Shown piece by piece: positions 25,972-35,146 of a stretch of DNA of 64,000 nucleotides. Source of the DNA: Alkalimonas delamerensis (lineage in GTDB: Bacteria > Pseudomonadota > Gammaproteobacteria > Enterobacterales > Alteromonadaceae); assembly GCF_030717955.1 (NCBI RefSeq), contig NZ_JAUZVY010000001.1, positions 620,001 through 684,000 of the forward strand, written 5' to 3'. Every line of letters begins with the position of its first letter. Position 1 is the stretch's first letter. The notes below the pieces were generated by a model that saw only the letters and a list, made by a program, of their open reading frames with translations, was not told the origin of the DNA and made no database searches. The position numbers were made by a program, and so were the translations under genes.

Positions 25972-27498
25972 ATGAATAAATACCTCAATAAATCTGTTTT
26001 TTCGGCGCTTTTAGCTGCAACTTCTTTGCATGCTGCCGAAGATTCTCAACTGCAACATCAAATGATGTTGTTGGGTGGTGGCGTCAGTATTTGTACCACC
26101 CGATCACTGGACAGTTGTGTTGCGGATGCACATTTATCTGCAGCAAGTTCAGCGGATGGCAGCGAGCAGGTCTTGTTGCAACAGACCAAAGATCCTTTCT
26201 CACGGCAGTTGATGCCAGAGTTTGTCCGAAGAGCAGCAGCTATTTCCGAGCGTGCTAAGCCGAAAGTCTTGGTGGTCACAGCCTCTTCAATGAATCCTTT
26301 TGCTGCGGTTGATTTTTATCAGCAACTGTTTGAGCAAGCGGGTGCCGAAGTCGTCTGGCTGCCGATTCATACAGCTTTCCAACATGCACAACGACTGGGG
26401 GCTGAGCAGGGCTGTAGCCAGCTGGATGCGCTTTTCGCCAACTACCATGGGCTGGAGGCTCCTTCTGAGCGCTATCCTGACCTGATGCGCTATCAACAGG
26501 ATATTTGTAAAGGGGGCCATGACCGCACCGTGGCGATGATTGAAGCGGCCGATGCGATTTTCTTCAATGGTGGCGATCAGTCCAGAACTTTACAGGCATT
26601 GCGTACCGGCGATGGTCAGGCTACGCCTGAGCTGCAAGCGATTCAGCGTGGCCTGGCGGCAGGGCGCTTGTTGGTCGGGGGCACCAGTGCTGGTACTGCG
26701 GTGATGTCAGGCCGTGAAACCGCTAAGCTGCCGATGATCACCAATGGTGAGTCGCGGCATGCGCTGGCTTATGGCGCCCATGCGACTGAGCCACCAGAGC
26801 GCGACTGTGACGAAGCCGGCACTTGCCCAGAAGGTTTGCAAGAGCTGTCCCTGACCTACAACCCAGAAGGTGGTGCAGCATTATTCCCTTGGGGGATTTT
26901 GGATACACATTTTTCTGAGCGGGGCCGGGAAGGCCGGTTAATCAAACTGGCCCTGAGTACAGAGACCCGTTTTGGCTTTGGTGTGGATGAAGCCACAGCG
27001 CTGCTGGTTTCGACCCCTGCGAATTCATCCAATGAAGTCTGGTTTGAAGTGCAGGGCAAAGGCGGGGTATTTATTGCTGACCTTGCTGATGCCAAGCAGC
27101 TGGAGCAAGATAGCACTCTGGCGATTGATGCCGTCACCACCCATTACTTAACCCATGGTGACCGTGCTGTGCTTCGTGAGGGCGACTTTAGCATTCAGTT
27201 TGCCGACTGGAAGCAGCCCAATCTGACTCAGTCGTCAGTAATGCCAAGCGCTGATGCGGTGATGCAATCCAATCACTACCAGCAGTTGGCGGATACTTTG
27301 TGTGCAACGGGAGCGACCGAAGCACTGGGCAGCGATCAACTGGCTGATTTTAGCTTTCGGGTTAGGCTCAGACGTGTCGGGCAAACTCAAAGCCAAGTGG
27401 GTGAGGTTGAAAAAGACAATGGTCGTTTTGCCTTTTGCTCCTATCAGCATGTTCAGCTTGATCTTGAGCGCAGAACAGCAGCTTTAACCAACGAATGA
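25972..27498 (+). CDS. Exported cyanophycinase (S51 peptidase family)
   Basis: A 508-residue enzyme expected to degrade cyanophycin, the poly-Asp backbone with Arg side chains, to beta-Asp-Arg outside the cell. The signal peptide covers residues 1-22 (cleavage after HAA). Family motifs: MMLLGGGVS (31-39), FFNGGDQSRTLQAL (197-210), VGGTSAGTAVMSG with nucleophile S239 (235-247), and DTHFSERGREGRL (311-323). About 150 C-terminal residues form an extra domain. Extracellular cyanophycinases with signal peptides are known in heterotrophs. The gene diverges from the receptor operon and ends 7 bp before arcB. Confidence 0.88.
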   Translation: MNKYLNKSVFSALLAATSLHAAEDSQLQHQMMLLGGGVSICTTRSLDSCVADAHLSAASSADGSEQVLLQQTKDPFSRQLMPEFVRRAAAISERAKPKVLVVTASSMNPFAAVDFYQQLFEQAGAEVVWLPIHTAFQHAQRLGAEQGCSQLDALFANYHGLEAPSERYPDLMRYQQDICKGGHDRTVAMIEAADAIFFNGGDQSRTLQALRTGDGQATPELQAIQRGLAAGRLLVGGTSAGTAVMSGRETAKLPMITNGESRHALAYGAHATEPPERDCDEAGTCPEGLQELSLTYNPEGGAALFPWGILDTHFSERGREGRLIKLALSTETRFGFGVDEATALLVSTPANSSNEVWFEVQGKGGVFIADLADAKQLEQDSTLAIDAVTTHYLTHGDRAVLREGDFSIQFADWKQPNLTQSSVMPSADAVMQSNHYQQLADTLCATGATEALGSDQLADFSFRVRLRRVGQTQSQVGEVEKDNGRFAFCSYQHVQLDLERRTAALTNE

Positions 27499-27505
27499 GG
27501 TCTTG

Positions 27506-29794
27506 ATGGCAGTGCAACCTGTGCATCCACTGGTAAAAGGATTGGCCGATCGGCTCAGGCAATGGGGCTGGTTGAAGCTGATTACCCTGGTCCAGTTGTT
27601 TGTGCTGCTGGCTACCACCTTGTTGGCGCTGGGTGTCTCTATGTTGCTTGGCGCTGGTATTCATTGGAACACAGTGCTTACAGTGCTGGTGCTGACTATT
27701 CTGATAGGGCCGCTGGTGGTAGGGCTGGTGTTCTATTTGATTCAGCAACTGGATGCTACCTTGCTTTATCTGGAAGACTCCAGCAGGCAGGAAAAGCGGT
27801 TAAATCAGCATTTGCAGGAGAATATCCGCCAGCTGAACTTTGAAATTGAGGAGCGGAAAAAAGCCTTTCAAGCCAAGCGCCGGGCTATTGATGAGCTCAG
27901 AGTCGAGATCCTGGAGCGGAAAAAGGCCCAACAAGAGCTGGAAGGCCAAACCCTGCTGATCCGCTCCATTGTCGACAGCTCGCCTGACTTGTTCTATTAC
28001 CGGGATGAGTCCGGCCGTTTTGCCAGCTGCAATAAAATGTTCGAAGTCATTATGGGCAAGCCTGCTGCCGAGTTACTGGGGCGCCACCCAGCGGATATTT
28101 TTAAAGACGATACGGTGCCTTCTGCCATTTTGAGCGACCATGAAGTCACCGCTCAGCAATCGGAGTTGATTCTGGACGTCGAGTTTAGTGACAGCAAAGG
28201 ACAAAGCCTGTGGTTTGAGATGCGCAAGGTGCCGTTTTTCGACAAGCAAGGGCGCTCCATCGGCTTGCTTGGCTTTGGCCGGGACATTACCTCCCGTAAG
28301 CTGGCCGAGCAGGCGCTGGAAAAAGCCTATCAGGACAAAGGCAAGTTTATAGCGACGCTGAGCCATGAACTGAGAACCCCACTCAATGGCATTGTTGGTC
28401 TGACTCGGCGCTTGCTGGACAGTGAGCTGTCGGAGCCGCAGCGCAGTTGGGGACAGACCATTTTTACCAGTGCCGAGACCCTGGGCAATATTTTCAACGA
28501 CATCATCGATCTGGATAAAATCGATCGGCAGGATCTGGATATTGTTTATCAGAGTGTCGAAATCAATGGCTTTGTAAAAGACATCTGCAACTTTGCTGAA
28601 TTGATTTGCCAGCAGAAAAACCTGAGCTTTGAATGGACGTTGCATGCACCTTCCGACTGTTACCTGCAGTTGGATCCAACCCGGGTTCGGCAGGTTCTCT
28701 GGAACTTACTGAACAATGCCGTCAAGTTTACCAGCCAGGGCAGCATCCGACTCCATTGTGAATTGTTGCAGCATGACCGCAGTCAATTGCTGCTCAAAGT
28801 GGAGGATACCGGTATTGGCATCAGTCAGCACGAGCAAGCACGTATTTTTGATATGTATTACAAGTCGAGTGACGGCCGTCGCTTGAGTGTGGTTGGCTCT
28901 GGCATTGGTTTATCGGTTTCCAAAGCCCTGATCGAGGCAATGGAAGGCGCGATCAGCCTGCACAGTGATGTGGGCGAAGGCAGTTGCTTTGAAATTTTAT
29001 TGCCAACCCGCTTAATGGCAGCTCCTAAACCAGCCGCGATCGAGTGCCCTGAGCTCACCATTTTGCTGGTAGAGGACATTCCACTCAATGCGGATATTGC
29101 CATCAGCTTGCTGGAGCAGCGTGGTCATACCGTGATCCATGCTGAAACGGGTGAGGATGCACTGGCTTTATTGGAAACGGAAGATGATCTGGATTTGGTT
29201 TTGCTGGATATGCAGCTGCCGGATATGACAGGGGATCAAATTGCCAAAATCATTCGCCAGGAAATGCATTTAAAGCATTTACCAATCGTGGTGCTCAGTG
29301 CTAACGTTCGTAAAGCCGAAGAGCAGCTGGCGGGCATTCGGGTGGATGGTTCTTTAGCCAAACCACTGAATACCAATAACCTGGATCAATTGTTGGCACA
29401 GCTGTTTTCCCCCAGCGCTTTAAAAACCTCGGCCACTAGGCCGCAAGCAGAAAACGATTACATGCTCGATACAGCAACTCTGGATGATTACCTGCAGTCG
29501 CTTGGCAAAGCCACCATGCAGCGCAGTGCCAAACTCTTTGCGCAACTGCTGCCGGGGTACATCAACAAGATGTTGGAAGAAGCTGTACACCAACGGCTGG
29601 AAGCATTTCAGGAAGCGGCTCATACCCTAAAAGGTGCGGCGGCCTCGGTTGGGTTGTTGTGGGTGCAAAAGCAAGCAAAGAAGTACGAAGACATGACGGC
29701 ACCGAATTGGGCCCAGTTGGAGCGGCAATTGATTGACTTTCATCTAACAGCAGAGCGGCACCTGGCCGCTCTGTATGATTACCTGGAGCAATAG
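27506..29794 (+). CDS. arcB: Hybrid sensor kinase ArcB
   Basis: A 762-residue inner-membrane kinase closely following E. coli ArcB (778): two membrane helices (about 25-50 and 58-80), coiled coil, PAS (about 150-265), HisKA with H287 in LSHELRTPLNGI, HATPase (about 390-500), receiver with D568 in LLLDMQLPDM and Hpt with H706 in AAHTLKGAAASVG. It signals the redox state of the quinone pool to ArcA. Of the two redox Cys of E. coli, the C180 equivalent is present (C175) but the C241 position is Trp (WFEMRK). ATG 27506 has GAGG 5-6 nt upstream. Confidence 0.93.
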   Translation: MAVQPVHPLVKGLADRLRQWGWLKLITLVQLFVLLATTLLALGVSMLLGAGIHWNTVLTVLVLTILIGPLVVGLVFYLIQQLDATLLYLEDSSRQEKRLNQHLQENIRQLNFEIEERKKAFQAKRRAIDELRVEILERKKAQQELEGQTLLIRSIVDSSPDLFYYRDESGRFASCNKMFEVIMGKPAAELLGRHPADIFKDDTVPSAILSDHEVTAQQSELILDVEFSDSKGQSLWFEMRKVPFFDKQGRSIGLLGFGRDITSRKLAEQALEKAYQDKGKFIATLSHELRTPLNGIVGLTRRLLDSELSEPQRSWGQTIFTSAETLGNIFNDIIDLDKIDRQDLDIVYQSVEINGFVKDICNFAELICQQKNLSFEWTLHAPSDCYLQLDPTRVRQVLWNLLNNAVKFTSQGSIRLHCELLQHDRSQLLLKVEDTGIGISQHEQARIFDMYYKSSDGRRLSVVGSGIGLSVSKALIEAMEGAISLHSDVGEGSCFEILLPTRLMAAPKPAAIECPELTILLVEDIPLNADIAISLLEQRGHTVIHAETGEDALALLETEDDLDLVLLDMQLPDMTGDQIAKIIRQEMHLKHLPIVVLSANVRKAEEQLAGIRVDGSLAKPLNTNNLDQLLAQLFSPSALKTSATRPQAENDYMLDTATLDDYLQSLGKATMQRSAKLFAQLLPGYINKMLEEAVHQRLEAFQEAAHTLKGAAASVGLLWVQKQAKKYEDMTAPNWAQLERQLIDFHLTAERHLAALYDYLEQ

Positions 29795-29796
29795 TT

Positions 29797-30507
29797 TTAG
29801 TCTTGATCGATGGTACCAACGAAGCGGTAGCCTTCACCATGAATGGTGCTGATCAGCTCTGGTGTGTCCATATCGGTTTCAAAGTGTTTGCGAATGCGGC
29901 GAATGGTGACATCGACGGTACGATCATTCGGGCGCAATTCACGGCCGGTCATATGGCGGATAAGCTGTTCACGGGTAAAGATTTTTCCAGGGGTGTCCAG
30001 CATCAGGCGCAGGGCGCGATACTCGCCTTTTGGCAAACGACGCGATTCCCCTTTGGGCGAGGTCAGGTTGCGGCTGTTTTCATCCAAAGTCCAGCCATTG
30101 AACGTCACCACGCTTTTGTGCTCAGTGACTACTGGCTGAGCAACGGTCCGGCTCAGTAAGTTGCGGGCACGGATAGTCAGCTCACGCGGGTTGAATGGTT
30201 TGGTCAGATAGTCATCGGCACCAATTTCCAGCCCCAGAATACGGTCCACTTCACTGTCGCGTCCGGTCAGGAAAATCAGGCCAATCTTCTCCTTTTGACG
30301 CAGTTCACGGGCCAGAATCAAGCCATTCTTCCCTGGCAGGTTGATGTCCATCACAATCAGGTTGACCTTGTTTTCGGCCAGGCGTTGGTTCATTTCTTCA
30401 CCGTTGACGGCTTCAATAACATCATAGCCTTCACCTTGAAACAGGCTGACCAGGTTGGTGCGGGTCACTTCTTCATCTTCAACGATCAGAACGACAGGAG
30501 TCTGCAT
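29797..30507 (-). CDS. arcA: Response regulator ArcA
   Basis: A 236-residue OmpR/PhoB-type regulator of aerobic and anaerobic respiration genes. The receiver (1-120) has LIVEDEEVTR and the phospho-acceptor Asp in VMDINLPGKNG (about 54), with TGRDSEVDRILGLEIGADDYLTKPFNPRELTIRARNLL in family-typical form. The winged-helix DNA-binding domain (about 135-232) includes NDRTVDVTIRRIRKHFE. It converges on arcB with only 2 bp between the stop codons; in E. coli the two genes are far apart. Confidence 0.96.
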   Translation of the reverse strand: MQTPVVLIVEDEEVTRTNLVSLFQGEGYDVIEAVNGEEMNQRLAENKVNLIVMDINLPGKNGLILARELRQKEKIGLIFLTGRDSEVDRILGLEIGADDYLTKPFNPRELTIRARNLLSRTVAQPVVTEHKSVVTFNGWTLDENSRNLTSPKGESRRLPKGEYRALRLMLDTPGKIFTREQLIRHMTGRELRPNDRTVDVTIRRIRKHFETDMDTPELISTIHGEGYRFVGTIDQD

Positions 30508-30611
30508 AGAATTAACCTTATGTAAAATTTGTAGAGTTAGTGAATCTGTACGACGCGCAATAATGACAGAACATTGTCAATTAATTCGCAATTATAGCTT
30601 TGCCCGTCTTT

Positions 30612-30633
30612 GTTAACAAGTATTTTTGTTAAC
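30612..30633. promoter_or_regulatory. Paired GTTAAC sites upstream of arcA
   Basis: GTTAAC occurs twice 16 bp apart, each as TTGTTAACA, about 105-125 bp before the arcA start. ArcA sites use GTTAA-like repeats, usually about 11 bp apart, so self-control is possible but the spacing is not standard. Confidence 0.35.
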
Positions 30634-30711
30634 ATTTAGCGCTGGAAGCTGTGTATTCATCGCCTTTTGCTTAATTTGTATTGGGAAATCAGTTGGTTAA
30701 TCTTTAGCCGT

Positions 30712-32322
30712 CTACTTGGTGATTACCGGAAACTCAATCAGCACATGCACACCTTCCCCCAAAGAGCTCTCCAGTTGAATCTTGCCCCGCAGCGCTTGTG
30801 TTACCAGGTTATACACCAGGTGCAAACCAAGCCCGCTACCGCCTTCTCCCCGCTTGGTGGTGACAAAAGGGTCAAAGATGCGCTTGCGGATTTGCTCTGG
30901 CACGCCGACGCCATTGTCTTGATAAATAAGCTGGCACTGCTCGTTTTCAATGCTGACTGTAATGCTGATTTTACCGCTTTGTTCGTCGGGGAACGCATGA
31001 ATCAGACTGTTCATAATCAGGTTAATCAGGATCTGATTAATCGGGCCGGGCTTGCTCTCTATCCTGAGATTTTCCGGGCAGTTGACAATGACTTCATGAT
31101 TGGTTTTTTTCAGGTTAGGTCGAAGAGACAGCAGTACCTCATTGATCAGTTGCGCCACGCTAAAGTCGCGGGTGTTGTCGCTGGACTGATCGACCGCGAC
31201 TTGCTTAAAGCTGCGGATCAGGCTGGCTGCCCGTTCCAGGTTGCGGTACACAATACCCAGGTTTTCCTCTGCTTCACTTAAAAAACGCGCCAGCTGCGAT
31301 GACGTCAGGGTCTTTGCTGCAAAGTTTTGTTCGATGACTTTCAATTTGTCTTGCAACAGGCTGGAGGCTGTGACACCCAGACCAATAGGCGTATTCACCT
31401 CATGGGCGATGCCAGCTACCATTTGACCTAAACTGGACATCTTCTCGGTTTCGACAATCTGATTTTGGTACTGGTGCAGTGTTTCCAGGGTGTTCAGCAG
31501 CTCTTGATTGGATTCTTTCAGCGCCAGAGTGCGCTCCGATATTTTTTGCTCCAGGCTTTGGTTTAATTGCCGGATTTCCTGTTCGGCATGATGTAACTTA
31601 CTGAACTGGCGCTCAGTTTTATCCAGCATTTGATTTAAAGCCTTGCTAAAAGCAGCCAACTCAGCCAGATGGGTGTCTGGTGCTCTTAAACTGAAGTTTT
31701 GCGTTTTGGTAATGCTTTGCACTTGCTCAAGCAGGGTCTGCAACGGACCGGTCAAAAACCGTTGCAAGTGATTTGCTGCAAGAAAAGCCAGCAGCAATGC
31801 GACTAAGCCGATGGCAATATCGGATAACACTCTGTTTTGGCGGTAGGCTGCCAGCTCGGATTTGGTGGCACGCAGGTAAGTGTAGCCTATCAACTGATCC
31901 CGATATTCGATCGGATGCATCAACTCCAGGTAGTCGCGGCTTTGAACGGGCTTTTGCAGTTGGTCCAGACGATGATATTGGGTGGGGTAGGGGCCAATGG
32001 TGACTCTGTTGTAGCTGCTAAAAAACTCAGGCTGCGAGTCGGCACTGTTCAGGCTGTACAAATGAATATTGTTGATGATGGGCACCGCAGCAAAGGCCTG
32101 CAGTTGTTGCTCCAGGGTATCGGTGTCCTGGCGCTCCAAAGCCGCTGCGGTGCTAATGGCAATAATGGTAGCGTAAGCCTCAAGCTGTTGCTCAAGTTTT
32201 CGGTATTGGGCATTAATGTCATGGATACTTGAAAGGGCAAGCGACGCGATCAAGGTCAGGCTGCAAATGAGCATCACCATGCCAATCAGCAGTCCTTTAA
32301 TTGAAAAGTTTTTATGCATCAT
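30712..32322 (-). CDS. Orphan membrane sensor histidine kinase
   Basis: A 536-residue kinase: membrane helix about 9-31, periplasmic sensor region about 32-165, second helix about 168-185, HAMP about 187-240, coiled coil to about 290, HisKA with H307 in AGIAHEVNTPIGL and HATPase about 410-530 (NLIMNSLIHAF, DNGVGVP, GSGLGLHLVYNLV). No response regulator lies next to it apart from arcA. AVNTP-type HisKA (here EVNTPIG) is common in stand-alone kinases. Signal and partner are unknown. Confidence 0.88.
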   Translation of the reverse strand: MMHKNFSIKGLLIGMVMLICSLTLIASLALSSIHDINAQYRKLEQQLEAYATIIAISTAAALERQDTDTLEQQLQAFAAVPIINNIHLYSLNSADSQPEFFSSYNRVTIGPYPTQYHRLDQLQKPVQSRDYLELMHPIEYRDQLIGYTYLRATKSELAAYRQNRVLSDIAIGLVALLLAFLAANHLQRFLTGPLQTLLEQVQSITKTQNFSLRAPDTHLAELAAFSKALNQMLDKTERQFSKLHHAEQEIRQLNQSLEQKISERTLALKESNQELLNTLETLHQYQNQIVETEKMSSLGQMVAGIAHEVNTPIGLGVTASSLLQDKLKVIEQNFAAKTLTSSQLARFLSEAEENLGIVYRNLERAASLIRSFKQVAVDQSSDNTRDFSVAQLINEVLLSLRPNLKKTNHEVIVNCPENLRIESKPGPINQILINLIMNSLIHAFPDEQSGKISITVSIENEQCQLIYQDNGVGVPEQIRKRIFDPFVTTKRGEGGSGLGLHLVYNLVTQALRGKIQLESSLGEGVHVLIEFPVITK

Positions 32323-32498
32323 CTGCGCATGGTATCCCGGTCAGGTCTTAGAGGTGATTGCGTGCAAAAAACAATTCACAAAAAGCAGATGCTTTCTGCT
32401 CGCAAAGTCAGGCGTCTGCCTCTATGATGGTATGCAGAAAATGACGATTTCGCAAACCCCTGACTTGCTTTTAATTTTGAATGACAGTTGAGGCTTCC

Positions 32499-32894
32499 AT
32501 GGATTTGTGGCACCAGTACCAACAGGTCGTTTTTATCAGCCACCAGCCGTTTGCTAAAGACAGCAGTTTTGCCATTATCTCGGCCGCCAACCCTGCAGGA
32601 AACAACACTCCCTTAGGCTTTAACCTATGCAGAAATATGGCATTGGCTGCTGCTTTGCATCAGTCTGGTGTGCGTTATCGGAAAATTATCGGCGCTGCCC
32701 CGGACAAAAGCTTTCAAGAACCAAGCTGGGCTGTTTTTTGTTCGAGGCAAGAAGCAACTTCCATAGCCATGGCCTGGCAACAAAATGCACTGTATTGGAT
32801 TGAGCAGGGGGAGTTATGGTTGCTGCCGGCGCTGATGCAGCAAGAAGAAAAAGCGCTTGGTTCTTTTCAGCAGCGTTTAATCCTCGCGTCTTAG
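32499..32894 (+). CDS. DUF3293 protein
   Basis: A 131-residue cytoplasmic protein of unknown function with the DUF3293 pattern: IISAANPAGNNT near the start, then NMALAAALHQSGVRYRKIIG, and a closing EATSIAMAWQQNALYWI. ATG 32499 is used because GAGG lies 8 nt upstream; an ATG 18 bp earlier has none. Its end overlaps the converging next gene by 18 bp. Confidence 0.75.
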   Translation: MDLWHQYQQVVFISHQPFAKDSSFAIISAANPAGNNTPLGFNLCRNMALAAALHQSGVRYRKIIGAAPDKSFQEPSWAVFCSRQEATSIAMAWQQNALYWIEQGELWLLPALMQQEEKALGSFQQRLILAS

Positions 32895-33194
32895 CACGCG
32901 CAATATAGGCTCGAGTTCCATGCCAAGCTGGGCCTCCAGCTGGCGCTTATCCATGCGTTGGCGAATTTGCGCCACTTCCGACTCCGGAGTTTGAAGAAAA
33001 GGCGCAAAATCACTGACACAGATACAGCGCACTGCAGGCTCGGATTGATCCGGTAATTGCATGATACGCACCAGCTGATGTGGGCAGGGAAAAGTTCGGT
33101 TGGGATCTTGCAAACAATCCTCAAAGGCTGCCCACGCTGTTGCCGGGCCAAAGAGCAAGCATGCTGCTGCAATCGAAACTTTCCTGCTAAACAT
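32877..33194 (-). CDS. Small exported protein of unknown function
   Basis: A 105-residue protein with a signal peptide (1-22, cleavage after AWA) and four Cys in the mature part (DCLQDPNRTFPCP and RCICVSDF), which may form disulfides. AGGAG is about 9 nt upstream. It follows rsmC closely and may share its transcript. No family recognised with certainty. Confidence 0.7.
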   Translation of the reverse strand: MFSRKVSIAAACLLFGPATAWAAFEDCLQDPNRTFPCPHQLVRIMQLPDQSEPAVRCICVSDFAPFLQTPESEVAQIRQRMDKRQLEAQLGMELEPILRVLRRED

Positions 33195-33198
33195 GGGA

Positions 33199-34215
33199 TC
33201 AGGCTCCTGTTTTGATGCACTGGTAGATGGTAAAGCCAGCTTCCTGAGCCAGTATAGTACAGTGGCCGAAGCTTTCCTGCAGCCATTGCGCGTAAGGCAG
33301 GTGATTGTTGGCGACCAGCGTCAGGCTGCCTCCCGGGCTTAACCTGGACGGGCAAGCGCGGATAAAGGCTTCGGCAATGCTGTAGTCGGTCTTTTGGCCG
33401 GTATGAAAAGGCGGGTTGCTGACAATGTGCTGAAAAACCGCTGGCTCTGCTGGCAAGCCATCTGCCAACAGCACAAGGCCCGACAGTTGGTTGGCTGCCA
33501 GGGTTGCTTCGGTGGCCGCTGTGGCCAGGGTACTGACATCGGAGGCAACAATCTCAAGGGCCGGGTTTTTCGCTTTCAGCCAGGCGGCGATGACACCGGA
33601 GCCGCAGGCAAAGTCGAGCACCCGACCCGATTGGATGTTATCCAGGTGCTTGAGCAATAAAGCGGTGCCTTTATCCAGTTTGCCATGGTTAAAAACCCCG
33701 GGATAGGAATGGATTTGCAATGCGATGCCAGCCAGAGTGGCTGTAAATGGCTGACTGGCTATAGCGGCAGGGCTTAACTTGCCGTTCACCACAAACCAAA
33801 GTGCATGGCGGGCATTGTCCAGTTTATGGGCTGATAATTGCCAGTTGCTCAGTTGTTTGGGCAAGGTTTTAATGCCACTTTTATTATCGCCGACGATAAA
33901 AACTTCAGCCGCTTCGGCCAGCAGAGGCTCCAGCTGAGCCAGCATAAAACCCAGCTGCTCTTTGCTCTTGGGGTAAAACAGCACCGCCGATGCGAAGCGC
34001 TGGGCAAAGCTGGGCTTTAGCGCGCTGCTGCATGGCAACCCTGCTTGCGAGTAGCGTTCGGCCACCGCCAGGTGTGAACTGTAAACGGCGCACTGCGGAC
34101 GAAACGAAGCAGGCAGCTGGCTGGCCAACTGGTCCAGTGGTGGCTCGACCAGCAAGGTCGGACCCGGCAAGTCGGCCAGGTTACGCAGCAGCATTTGGCT
34201 GGCAGTGCTCAGCAT
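33199..34215 (-). CDS. rsmC: 16S rRNA m2G1207 methyltransferase
   Basis: A 338-residue SAM-dependent enzyme that methylates G1207 of 16S rRNA. It has the doubled methyltransferase layout of RsmC: a degenerate N-terminal half (1-165), and an active C-terminal half with VLDFACGSGVIAAWL (about 196-210) and the catalytic SNPPFHTG (about 264-271). GGGAG is 8 nt upstream. It starts 1 bp after trmB in one operon. Confidence 0.94.
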   Translation of the reverse strand: MLSTASQMLLRNLADLPGPTLLVEPPLDQLASQLPASFRPQCAVYSSHLAVAERYSQAGLPCSSALKPSFAQRFASAVLFYPKSKEQLGFMLAQLEPLLAEAAEVFIVGDNKSGIKTLPKQLSNWQLSAHKLDNARHALWFVVNGKLSPAAIASQPFTATLAGIALQIHSYPGVFNHGKLDKGTALLLKHLDNIQSGRVLDFACGSGVIAAWLKAKNPALEIVASDVSTLATAATEATLAANQLSGLVLLADGLPAEPAVFQHIVSNPPFHTGQKTDYSIAEAFIRACPSRLSPGGSLTLVANNHLPYAQWLQESFGHCTILAQEAGFTIYQCIKTGA

Positions 34216-34216
34216 G

Positions 34217-34954
34217 TTAAGACTCCCGCTTGAACATCAAGTCCCAAACACCATGGCCAAGCTTTTTGCCACGGAGTTCAAACTTGGTCAGGGGCCGATG
34301 TGCCGGGCGCTCGATATAATCCTCAGTTGCGGACAGGTTGGCAAAGCCTTCGGCGGCCTGCATCACTTCCAGCATGTGCTCGGCATAATGCTCCCAGTCG
34401 GTCGCCATATGAAACACGCCGCCTGGCGCCAGCTTTTGCCGCAGCTGCTGCACAAAGTCAGGCTGCACAATACGGCGTTTGTGGTGCTTCTTCTTCGGCC
34501 AGGGATCGGGGAAAAACAACTGAATGCAAGCCAGGCTTTGGTCGGGGATCATCTGCGCCAGTACTTCGACTGCATCGTGCTGAAATACCCGCAGATTGGT
34601 AATGCCAGCAGCTGCCGCATCAGCCAGGCAAGCACCGACACCAGGCCGGTGTACTTCAATGCCGATAAAGTTTTTTTCCGGCGCGGCCGCTGCCATTTGC
34701 ACCAGGGATTTTCCCATACCAAAGCCGATTTCCAGTACGGTATCGGCCTTGCGGCCAAACAGGGCGGTTAAATCGAGCAGTTGGGGTTGGTAATCTACCC
34801 CCATGCCGGCCCAGTGCTGCTCCAGCGCCAGTTTCTGTGCTTTGGTTAAGCGCCCTTCCCGCAGCACAAAGCTACGGATTTTCCGCATGTACGATGGGGA
34901 CTCAGGCTGCTGGCTGACTGCAGGCTCAGCAGAAGGGGTTGGCTGTTCGCTCAT
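34217..34954 (-). CDS. trmB: tRNA (guanine-N7-)-methyltransferase
   Basis: A 245-residue enzyme forming m7G46 in tRNA. Motifs: LEIGFGMGKSLVQMA (SAM site, about 75-89), FIGIEVHRPGVG, and FFPDPWPKKKHHKRRIVQ (about 149-166), the family signature for catalysis and tRNA binding. GGAG is about 9 nt before the ATG. It diverges from mutY, as in E. coli. Confidence 0.96.
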   Translation of the reverse strand: MSEQPTPSAEPAVSQQPESPSYMRKIRSFVLREGRLTKAQKLALEQHWAGMGVDYQPQLLDLTALFGRKADTVLEIGFGMGKSLVQMAAAAPEKNFIGIEVHRPGVGACLADAAAAGITNLRVFQHDAVEVLAQMIPDQSLACIQLFFPDPWPKKKHHKRRIVQPDFVQQLRQKLAPGGVFHMATDWEHYAEHMLEVMQAAEGFANLSATEDYIERPAHRPLTKFELRGKKLGHGVWDLMFKRES

Positions 34955-35146
34955 GGCGGGCTCCGGCTATCAAACTATGGCCGCGTATTATCGGTGTTCT
35001 GCCTTTGAAGCTCAACCTGCATTTTTCCGACATAGCTGCCGGCTAGTTTTCATCCAGAAACGGGCTCCTGCCCGCCTTGCTGGACGGGCACTAGCTAGCT
35101 GGCTGTGGCATACTGTGCCGATGGTCGGGCTTAAACAGAGGTAGCC

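Noticed and set aside
25972..25990. ARG-box-like TGAATAAATA at the cyanophycinase start codon
   Set aside because: The right half does not match and the bases are explained as coding sequence.
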